Shown piece after piece: positions 58,426 to 64,000 of a stretch of 64,000 nucleotides of DNA. Below the pieces are notes generated by a model. That model had not been told where the DNA came from, searched no databases, and was given only the letters and a program-made list of their open reading frames with translations. This DNA is from Latilactobacillus curvatus JCM 1096 = DSM 20019 (GTDB lineage Bacteria; Bacillota; Bacilli; Lactobacillales; Lactobacillaceae). A program made the position numbers and the translations under genes. Numbering within the stretch: the first letter of the stretch is position 1; the number at the start of each line of letters is the position of its first letter. The DNA lies in contig NZ_CP026116.1 of NCBI RefSeq assembly GCF_004101845.1, positions 186,001 through 250,000 on the forward strand, in the 5' to 3' direction.

Positions 58426-58740
58426 TTAAGCTGTTTTGGCTTTTGGTTCGCGTCCCAAAATCACTTGGGCGATAATTAAGACGATATAGGCGATTAAAAC
58501 GCCACCTAGTAGACTGTTGGTTGCGGTTGCTTTAACCAACCAGTATTCTTGCCAAGCGTGATTGTTGAAGACCCACCAGAATAATAGCCCGAATAATAAG
58601 GTTAAGATGTTTAAAATGGCGAAGAACCAAAGATTACCATTTTCCTTGTTCTTTAAATAGACGACTGAGAAGATTAAGTTCCAAATCCCCCAACCGATTA
58701 ATGCGAATATAACGCCCCAATAGATAATTGTTGCTGCCAT
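58426..58740 (-). CDS. Small membrane protein, three to four predicted segments, function unknown
   Basis: I do not recognise it. The 104-residue product has hydrophobic stretches at about residues 4-28, 36-58 and 73-94, aromatic-rich (many Trp and Phe), with a short polar loop KNKENGN and a basic C-terminus REPKAKTA. Two consecutive ATG codons follow ggagg; the second (58740) has the better spacing. It is a single gene on the minus strand facing glxK. The 196-base gap to ylxM holds the two divergent promoters; I see only a clear TTGACT (58873) on the + strand. Confidence 0.7.
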   Translation of the reverse strand: MAATIIYWGVIFALIGWGIWNLIFSVVYLKNKENGNLWFFAILNILTLLFGLLFWWVFNNHAWQEYWLVKATATNSLLGGVLIAYIVLIIAQVILGREPKAKTA

Positions 58741-58936
58741 CATACAACCTCCATAGAAATTCCAATTTAAGTTATGAAAAAGCTTACAGTTCTATTTTAG
58801 CATGATTTTTCGTTTATACCAGTGAAAAGATAATTAATGCACAAACTTTTAGTTAAATCGTGCAATAAAACGTTGACTAAGCCCGTTAAAATCGGTACTC
58901 TAATACTTAGGTCAAACTAAGTCTAGGAGGCGTCAA

Positions 58937-59278
58937 ATGGAACTCGCACAAAACGCACGCATGAATTCGTTGTTCGAATTTTATGGCGCACTTTTAACGG
59001 CAAAACAACATAGTTATATCTCTTTATATTATGGGGATGATTTTTCCCTCGGTGAAATTGCTGCTGAATACAATGTTAGTCGGCAAGCGGTCTATGACAA
59101 CATTCGCCGGACTGAAAAAATCTTAGAGGGTTACGAAGAAAAGCTACATCTTTACCGTAATTATGAACAGCAAAATGCCAGTGCAGATACGCTACAAAAG
59201 TATATTCAAGCGCACTATCCAGACGATCAAGAACTGATGCGCTTGTTGGCTGACTTACTGAATTTAACCGAACAATAA
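58937..59278 (+). CDS. ylxM: SRP-associated helix-turn-helix protein YlxM
   Basis: A 113-residue protein found next to ffh in Firmicutes, shown in streptococci to bind SRP components. It has a sigma-70 region 4-like fold: [40 protein letters not shown]. taggagg precedes the ATG. It is followed after 23 bases by ffh. Confidence 0.94.
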   Translation: MELAQNARMNSLFEFYGALLTAKQHSYISLYYGDDFSLGEIAAEYNVSRQAVYDNIRRTEKILEGYEEKLHLYRNYEQQNASADTLQKYIQAHYPDDQELMRLLADLLNLTEQ

Positions 59279-59301
59279 TTAACTTAAAGGACTGATAAAA
59301 A

Positions 59302-60738
59302 ATGGCATTTGAAGGGCTAACAGAACGACTACAAGGCGCATTGAGTAAGCTTCGGCGTAAAGGGAAGATTACCGAAACAGACGTCAATCAAGCGATGCGC
59401 GAAATTCGGCTGGCATTATTAGAAGCCGACGTTAACTTTAAAGTGGTTAAAGACTTTATTAAAGTCGTCAAGGAACGCGCCATCGGGGCAGAAGTCCTTG
59501 ATAGCTTATCACCTGCACAACAAATTGTAAAAATCGTTGATGAAGAATTAACGAAGATGATGGGTGAAACGGCTGTGCCGTTGAATAAATCACCACATAT
59601 TCCAACAATCATTATGATGGTTGGGTTACAAGGGGCCGGGAAAACAACCACGGCCGGGAAATTAGCAAAATATTTAATCCAAAACGAAAAAGCACGGCCA
59701 TTGATGATTGCCGCCGATGTTTATCGGCCAGCTGCGATTGAACAATTGAAGACCGTCGGCAAGCAAGTTGACGCACAAGTCTTTGAAATGGGGACGGATG
59801 TCAACCCAGTTGAAATCGTCCGTCAAGGGTTAGCACAAGCGGCCTTACAAAAGAACGATTACGTCTTAATTGATACGGCTGGTCGTTTACAAATTGACGA
59901 AGCCTTGATGCAAGAATTGGCTGATATTAATGAGCTAGCCCATCCAAATGAAATCCTCTTAACGATCGATGCCATGACTGGGCAAGCCGCTGTCGATGTT
60001 GCTGAAGGCTTTAACAGTCGTTTAGATGTCACCGGGGTCGTTCTAACCAAGTTAGATGGCGACACACGTGGTGGGGCAGCCCTCTCAATTCGTGCAGTCA
60101 CCGGCAAACCAATTAAGTTCACTGGTCAAGGTGAAAAACTTGATCAACTCGACATTTTCTATCCAGATCGGATGAGTAGCCGAATCCTTGGGATGGGTGA
60201 CATGTTGAGCTTGATTGAAAAAGCGCAACAAGATTATGACGAGCAAAAAGCAGCTGATATGGCTGAAAAGATCAAAGAAAATAGCTTTGATTTTAACGAT
60301 TTCTTGGATCAGATGGATCAATTGCAGAGCATGGGACCTTTGGAAGATATCATGAAGATGATTCCAGGGATGGCCAATAACCCACAACTCAAGAACATCA
60401 AGATGGATCCGAAAGACATGGCGCATATGAAGGCCATCGTTCAATCAATGACGCCACAAGAACGGGAAAATCCTGACTTATTGAATCCTAGTCGCCGTCG
60501 TCGTTTAGCGGCTGGTGCTGGTCGCCCAATCGTTGAAGTTAACCGGATGATCAAACAATTCAATCAATCGAAAAAGATGATGAACCAAATGTCAAAGGGC
60601 AACTTTAACGGCATGGAAGGTTTAATGGGCAACGGTATCAAGGGTAAAATGGGTAAGATGGCCATGAATTCAATGATGAAAAAACAAAAGAAAAACAAGA
60701 AGAAACGTCTCAAGAACGCGCGTCGTTTTAAATCTTAA
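59302..60738 (+). CDS. ffh: Signal recognition particle protein Ffh
   Basis: Ffh binds signal sequences and 4.5S/6S-type SRP RNA and docks on FtsY. The NG domain has GLQGAGKTTTAGK, DVYRPAAIEQL, IDTAGRLQIDE and LTKLDGDTRGGA. The methionine-rich M domain (about 300-440) includes the RNA-binding NPSRRRRLAAGAGRP and ends in a basic tail. 478 residues. The SRP RNA gene is not in the window. Confidence 0.97.
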   Translation: MAFEGLTERLQGALSKLRRKGKITETDVNQAMREIRLALLEADVNFKVVKDFIKVVKERAIGAEVLDSLSPAQQIVKIVDEELTKMMGETAVPLNKSPHIPTIIMMVGLQGAGKTTTAGKLAKYLIQNEKARPLMIAADVYRPAAIEQLKTVGKQVDAQVFEMGTDVNPVEIVRQGLAQAALQKNDYVLIDTAGRLQIDEALMQELADINELAHPNEILLTIDAMTGQAAVDVAEGFNSRLDVTGVVLTKLDGDTRGGAALSIRAVTGKPIKFTGQGEKLDQLDIFYPDRMSSRILGMGDMLSLIEKAQQDYDEQKAADMAEKIKENSFDFNDFLDQMDQLQSMGPLEDIMKMIPGMANNPQLKNIKMDPKDMAHMKAIVQSMTPQERENPDLLNPSRRRRLAAGAGRPIVEVNRMIKQFNQSKKMMNQMSKGNFNGMEGLMGNGIKGKMGKMAMNSMMKKQKKNKKKRLKNARRFKS

Positions 60739-60766
60739 AAAAATTTGTCCTGTAAAGAAAAAACAC

Positions 60767-60795
60767 TTTACACGGCGTTTGAAATTTGGTATATT
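60767..60795 (+). promoter_or_regulatory. rpsP promoter
   Basis: TTTACA (60767-60772), 17 bases, TATATT (60790-60795) with an extended TGG. The -35 box is half of an inverted repeat TGTAAAG/CTTTACA (60751-60757 with 60766-60772). Confidence 0.75.
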
Positions 60796-60830
60796 ATGAC
60801 ATGTTAAAGAATTAATAGGAGGTGGCATTA

Positions 60831-61106
60831 ATGTCAGTTAAAATTCGTATGAAACGTATGGGTTCAAAGAAACGCCCATTCTACCGTATCGTTGTTGCAG
60901 ATTCACGTTCACCACGTGATGGTCGCTTTATCCAACAAGTAGGTTACTACAATCCATTAACAGAACCAGTTGACTTGAAGTTAGAAGAAGAAGTTATCAT
61001 GGATTGGTTACAAAAAGGCGCACAACCTTCTGATACTGTTCGTAATCTTTTATCAAAACAAGGGATTATGCAAAAATATCACGAAGCACGCTTCGCTAAA
61101 AAGTAG
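60831..61106 (+). CDS. rpsP: 30S ribosomal protein S16
   Basis: A 91-residue small-subunit assembly protein. [32 protein letters not shown] is diagnostic. The ATG at 60831 follows aggaggtgg; the few codons upstream in frame are not used. It leads the rpsP-khpA pair, with rimM-trmD-rplS after an intervening terminator. Confidence 0.98.
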   Translation: MSVKIRMKRMGSKKRPFYRIVVADSRSPRDGRFIQQVGYYNPLTEPVDLKLEEEVIMDWLQKGAQPSDTVRNLLSKQGIMQKYHEARFAKK

Positions 61107-61115
61107 GGATTCGTT

Positions 61116-61358
61116 ATGACAGACGTGAAGGAACTAATTATTGCAATTGTTCAGCCACTTGTCGAACATCCGGAAGACGTCAAATTGACTGAACATGAGA
61201 CAGAACGTTTTATGGAATTTGACTTACAGGTTAATCCAAGTGATATCGGTCGCGTCATTGGCAAGCAGGGACGGGTTGCACAGTCCATCCGTACCATTGT
61301 CTATAGTGTGAAAGCACCATACCAAAAACGGGTCCGTTTAAATATTGTAGATGCCTAA
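61116..61358 (+). CDS. khpA: KH-domain RNA-binding protein KhpA (YlqC)
   Basis: An 80-residue single KH domain with the GxxG loop GKQG (DIGRVIGKQGRVAQSIRTIVYS). KhpA pairs with KhpB/EloR and affects cell elongation and RNA metabolism in streptococci and lactobacilli. It lies 9 bases after rpsP, the usual place, and is followed by a terminator that cuts the group from rimM. Confidence 0.94.
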   Translation: MTDVKELIIAIVQPLVEHPEDVKLTEHETERFMEFDLQVNPSDIGRVIGKQGRVAQSIRTIVYSVKAPYQKRVRLNIVDA

Positions 61359-61359
61359 C

Positions 61360-61404
61360 AAAAACGTTTAAATGAAGCAGAGATGTTTTATTTAGGCGTT
61401 TTTT
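61360..61404 (+). terminator. Terminator between khpA and rimM
   Basis: AAAACGTTTAAAT pairs with ATTTAGGCGTTTT (two G-T pairs) around a 16-base loop, then T. Confidence 0.78.
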
Positions 61405-61424
61405 GTCGATTAAGGAGAAATTAA

Positions 61425-61955
61425 ATGCCAGAAAAATACTATCAAGTTGGTAAAATTGTCAATACCCACGGCATCCGTGGTGAAGTGCGGGTCATTGCGA
61501 CGACTGACTTTACGGATTCACGATTTAAAAAAGGCGTGCAACTGGCCGTCGAAATGCCCAATGGCCTTGTTGATGTTAAAGTGGCGGCAATGCGCCAACA
61601 CAAGCAATTCTATCTATTACAGTTCGAAGGAATGGGCAATATCAACGATGTTGAACAGTTCAAGGGCCATAATTTAAAGATTGCTGCAAGTCAACGCGAA
61701 GATGATCTGGAAGATGATGAGTTTTACTACGGTGATATTATCGGCTTAGAAGTGGTTGAAGAAGCCGATGGGACCAGCTATGGGAAAGTCTCAGAAATCA
61801 TCGATCCAGGTCCCAACGATGTCTGGGTGATCAAGCGCCGCGGCCGTTCAGACTTACTCTTACCATTTTTGAAGTCAGTCGTTAAGAAAATTGATATTGA
61901 AGCGGGTAAAGCCTACGTTGAAGTACCAGAAGGATTGATTGATAATGAAGATTGA
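61425..61955 (+). CDS. rimM: 16S rRNA processing protein RimM
   Basis: Helps assemble the 30S head through S19. The 176-residue protein has the N-terminal barrel ([19 protein letters not shown]) and a PRC-barrel C-terminal domain ([15 protein letters not shown]...[18 protein letters not shown]). A taaggag site precedes it. It overlaps trmD by 11 bases. Confidence 0.96.
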   Translation: MPEKYYQVGKIVNTHGIRGEVRVIATTDFTDSRFKKGVQLAVEMPNGLVDVKVAAMRQHKQFYLLQFEGMGNINDVEQFKGHNLKIAASQREDDLEDDEFYYGDIIGLEVVEEADGTSYGKVSEIIDPGPNDVWVIKRRGRSDLLLPFLKSVVKKIDIEAGKAYVEVPEGLIDNED

Positions 61956-62685
61956 TGTCTTAAGTTTATTTCCAGATATGGTTCAAAATGGGTTATCCCA
62001 ATCAATTATCGGTAAGGCAATTGATCGTGACTTAATTGATTTAGAAGTGACGGATTTCCGTGATTTTTCAGTCAATAAACACAATTCGGTTGATGATGCG
62101 CCGTATGGTGGAGGTGCGGGGATGTTGCTCCGACCACAACCGATTTTTGAGGCGATGGATCAAGTGAATGCCAAGAATCCGGGGCACAAACGGGTTATTT
62201 TGCTCGATCCAGCTGGGGTAACGTTTAACCAAAAAGTTGCCGAAGAATTTGCTCAAGAAGACCACTTGGTTTTTATCTGTGGGCATTACGAGGGCTATGA
62301 TGAACGGATTCGCACGCTAGTCACTGATGAAGTCTCATTGGGCGATTTCGTCGTCACTGGAGGCGAATTGGGCGCAATGGTGATGATTGATGCCATTTCG
62401 CGGCTTGTACCTGGCGTCTTGGGGAATGAACAATCAGCGGTTACGGATTCTTTTTCGACCGGCTTATTGGAACATCCACAATATACGCGACCACCAGAAT
62501 ACCGCGGTTTAAAGGTACCTGAAGTCTTGATGAACGGAAATCATAAGCTCATTAACGAGTGGCGCGAGAAGATGTCCTTGAAACGGACATATGAACGGCG
62601 TCCAGATTTACTAGAGAAGATGACGTTGACCAAGGATCAGTTGCACTGGTTACAAGAAATTAAGCAAGAAGCGGCTGAAAAATAA
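61945..62685 (+). CDS. trmD: tRNA (guanine-N1)-methyltransferase TrmD
   Basis: Methylates G37 next to the anticodon, preventing +1 frameshifts. The trefoil-knot SAM site is visible: [14 protein letters not shown] and [39 protein letters not shown] is the substrate loop. I use the ATG at 61945 (aagga upstream), inside the end of rimM. 246 residues, normal for the family. Confidence 0.97.
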   Translation: MKIDVLSLFPDMVQNGLSQSIIGKAIDRDLIDLEVTDFRDFSVNKHNSVDDAPYGGGAGMLLRPQPIFEAMDQVNAKNPGHKRVILLDPAGVTFNQKVAEEFAQEDHLVFICGHYEGYDERIRTLVTDEVSLGDFVVTGGELGAMVMIDAISRLVPGVLGNEQSAVTDSFSTGLLEHPQYTRPPEYRGLKVPEVLMNGNHKLINEWREKMSLKRTYERRPDLLEKMTLTKDQLHWLQEIKQEAAEK

Positions 62686-62739
62686 GGCTTTTATTCTCAG
62701 TTGAATTATGCTAAAATTAAAAATTGTGATGATTAGTCA

Positions 62740-62790
62740 TAAAACAACGGTATTCCGCTGGCGCAAGACGTTAATGAATATCTGTGGAAA
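62740..62790 (+). ncRNA. Probable L19 leader
   Basis: The 120-base gap before rplS has a TAAAAT (62712-62717) with a weak -35, then a small hairpin region with AACG/CGTT closing (62746-62749 with 62769-62772) around GGTATTCCGCTGGCG. Firmicute rplS genes commonly carry an L19 leader in this position. Assignment rests on position and a short stem only. Confidence 0.45.
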
Positions 62791-62805
62791 AAGGAGAGAT
62801 TCAAA

Positions 62806-63153
62806 ATGAATCCATTAATTCAAGAAATTACTAAGTCTCAATTACGTTCAGATATTCCTGACTTCCGTCCTGGGGACAACGTACGTGTTCACGTGCGTGT
62901 TGTCGAAGGTACTCGCGAACGTATCCAATTATTCGAAGGTGTTGTTATCAAACGTCATGGTGTTGGCGTGAGTGAAACTTACACAGTTCGTAAAATTAGT
63001 AGCGGTGTGGGTGTGGAAAGAACTTTCCCATTACACTCACCACGTGTTGCTCAAATCGAAGTTACTCGTCATGGCCGTGTACGTCGTGCTAAGTTATACT
63101 ACTTACGCGCATTACGTGGTAAGGCAGCTCGTATCAAAGAAGCTCGTCGTTAA
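62806..63153 (+). CDS. rplS: 50S ribosomal protein L19
   Basis: A 115-residue large-subunit protein at the subunit interface. [43 protein letters not shown] and [13 protein letters not shown] are diagnostic. aaaggagag precedes the ATG. It ends the rimM-trmD-rplS group, partly under its own leader. Confidence 0.98.
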   Translation: MNPLIQEITKSQLRSDIPDFRPGDNVRVHVRVVEGTRERIQLFEGVVIKRHGVGVSETYTVRKISSGVGVERTFPLHSPRVAQIEVTRHGRVRRAKLYYLRALRGKAARIKEARR

Positions 63154-63165
63154 GATGACATTAAA

Positions 63166-63199
63166 AAAGGCCGACTCATTACGAGTTGGTCTTTCTTTA
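63166..63199 (+). terminator. Terminator after rplS
   Basis: AAAGGCCGACTC pairs with GAGTTGGTCTTT (two G-T pairs) and is followed by a broken T tract. Confidence 0.8.
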
Positions 63200-63227
63200 T
63201 GTGGATTACAAAGTTAGGTGATGACAG

Positions 63228-63416
63228 ATGAATCAATGGATCTACGTTGTTTTATATCAAGCAAACCCACTTTATTATGATAAAAGTAAAATGATCCGGG
63301 CATTTAGTTCGGAACAACGGGCCCAAGAATATGTGGCGTTGCTCAATGAAACGCCATATGCGAATCAATCACTAAAAGAGGGCCATTATACTTATCAAAA
63401 GTTGAACTTAAACTAA
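63228..63416 (+). CDS. Small protein of unknown function
   Basis: A 62-residue frame with ttaggtgatg before its ATG. The sequence looks like a real small domain: a strand (QWIYVVLYQ), a loop with DKSKMIRAF, a helix (SSEQRAQEYVALLNETPY) and a final strand (HYTYQKLNL). I do not recognise a family. It follows the rplS terminator and overlaps the end of the converging gene by 4 bases. Confidence 0.6.
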   Translation: MNQWIYVVLYQANPLYYDKSKMIRAFSSEQRAQEYVALLNETPYANQSLKEGHYTYQKLNLN

Positions 63417-63826
63417 TCTAATAAATGCCACTTATAAGGCGCAATCTGATGCTTCTGCGGAGTATGGGATTGTGCCTTTTGGGGTTGCGGCACTTTCTTG
63501 AGGGTCATTAGGAGTGCAAGTAGTGGTTCTAATAATAGAATAAAGACGGTAAATCCAAGAAATCCAGCTACGGCGTAGAATGCTTCAGGCGCAAGTGTGA
63601 GTTGATTAAAGAACCGTTCGCAGCGGTGGTTGAAGGCGTTTAATTTCTGTTCACTGCCATCACGATCGACTGCGTGATGGACCTTTGGATGCCGACAAAC
63701 TTCAAAGCGGATTGGATTTCTTTGATGATTGCTAGAAAAACGCATGCCTTTATCGAAAAAGTAAGGGCTTACAAAAGGCAGTAAACAAAGTACCAATAAA
63801 GATAGAATCGCAGTTAATCGTTTCAT
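63413..63826 (-). CDS. Predicted membrane protein, function unknown
   Basis: A 137-residue protein with a signal-anchor-like N-terminus (residues 4-24), an external loop of about 60 residues with two Cys (44 and 69) and several His/Arg, a second membrane segment (about 83-107) and a basic, Pro/Gln-rich cytoplasmic tail. The two Cys could pair in an oxidising exterior. agagg precedes the ATG. It has its own extended -10 promoter. No family recognised. Confidence 0.7.
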   Translation of the reverse strand: MKRLTAILSLLVLCLLPFVSPYFFDKGMRFSSNHQRNPIRFEVCRHPKVHHAVDRDGSEQKLNAFNHRCERFFNQLTLAPEAFYAVAGFLGFTVFILLLEPLLALLMTLKKVPQPQKAQSHTPQKHQIAPYKWHLLD

Positions 63827-63859
63827 TACTAGAACCTCTTTTGTTTTAATTTCAAACTA

Positions 63860-63865
63860 ATTATA
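63860..63865 (-). promoter_or_regulatory. Extended -10 promoter of the 137-residue membrane protein gene
   Basis: Minus strand TGG-TATAAT about 34 bases before the start codon; no clear -35. Confidence 0.55.
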
Positions 63866-63890
63866 CCATAAATTAAGTGGGTTGGCGCAT

Positions 63891-63914
63891 AAAAATAGCC
63901 CTCCGACGAGGACT
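63891..63914 (-). terminator. Terminator of the gene entering from the right edge
   Basis: Minus strand AGTCCTC/GAGGGCT (7 bp, one G-T) with loop GTCG, then ATTTTTA. It overlaps the stop codon at 63913-63915. Confidence 0.75.
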
Positions 63915-64000
63915 AAGCAGGTGTTCGATAATGGAAATGATAGACTTTAAATGAAATGATCAAGCTAACCACCAACAAGAAAAGGGCAACTAGTAATAGA
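63913..64000 (-). CDS. C-terminal end of a membrane protein (5' part outside window)
   Basis: The minus strand is open from the window edge to a TAG at 63913-63915, giving 28 residues: a hydrophobic helix (LLLVALFLLVVSLIISF) and a short polar end KVYHFHYRTPA. It is followed by a terminator that overlaps the stop, which supports a real gene end. Nothing more can be said of its function. Confidence 0.6.
   Translation of the reverse strand, partial: LLLVALFLLVVSLIISFKVYHFHYRTPA

Overview
The window reads as a stretch of low-GC Firmicute chromosome, most likely Latilactobacillus sakei or a very close relative. Supporting this are the Lactobacillaceae-type protein sequences, a glycerol-3-phosphate oxidase/glpF pair, a complete Bacillus-order purine operon, and a lactate oxidase gene broken by one amber codon, which I recall (not checked) also being annotated as degenerate in L. 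sakei 23K. Almost all genes are core housekeeping genes on the + strand. I see no prophage, insertion sequence, integrase, CRISPR array, rRNA or tRNA.

Layout. 1-1.2 kb: end of a glycerol operon (glpO', glpF). 1.2-14.1 kb: twelve purine genes giving the whole PRPP-to-IMP route plus PurB (purE K B, terminator, then purC S Q L F M N H D). Both units carry paired PurR-type boxes with identical 31-bp spacing. 14.1-16.4 kb: lactate oxidase pseudogene, a small membrane protein and a TetR-type regulator. 16.4-17.6 kb: L21 leader-rplU-prp-rpmA. 17.6-18.0 kb: a gene-free 427-bp region with a large palindrome and a candidate small RNA. 18.0-26.0 kb: efp-yqhY-nusB-folD-xseA-xseB-ispA-tlyA-argR-recN. 26.1-26.8 kb: a YolD-like gene on the - strand with a LexA/DinR box inside its promoter, and ydbC. 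26.8-38.8 kb: gmk-rpoZ-coaBC-priA-fmt-rsmB-stp-prkC-rsgA-rpe-thiN. 38.9-45.2 kb: rpmB (- strand, structured leader), yloU-fakA, recG, plsX, acpP. 45.4-51.3 kb: oppABCDF. 51.4-58.4 kb: rnc-smc-ftsY, then glxK. 58.4-64 kb: a membrane protein (-), ylxM-ffh, rpsP-khpA, rimM-trmD-rplS and small unknown genes.

How the genes fit together. The purine block is a self-contained pathway repressible by PurR and relieved by PRPP. folD, purN and purH (one-carbon chemistry), fmt (formyl-Met-tRNA) and nusB/folD link purine, folate and translation initiation. ylxM-ffh and ftsY are the two halves of the signal-recognition pathway. prp cleaves the L27 encoded next to it. stp/prkC form a phosphatase/kinase pair that senses the cell wall. 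plsX, acpP and fakA all concern acyl-chain supply for phospholipids. recN, recG, priA, xseAB and the LexA-boxed YolD-like gene concern DNA repair.

The most interesting material is non-coding: a family of intergenic palindromic repeats (four places), an orphan promoter-RNA-terminator unit before efp, a structured rpmB leader, a 9-bp inverted repeat around the acpP -35 box, and attenuator/hairpin structures inside the opp operon. I found no clear candidate for a wholly new protein system.
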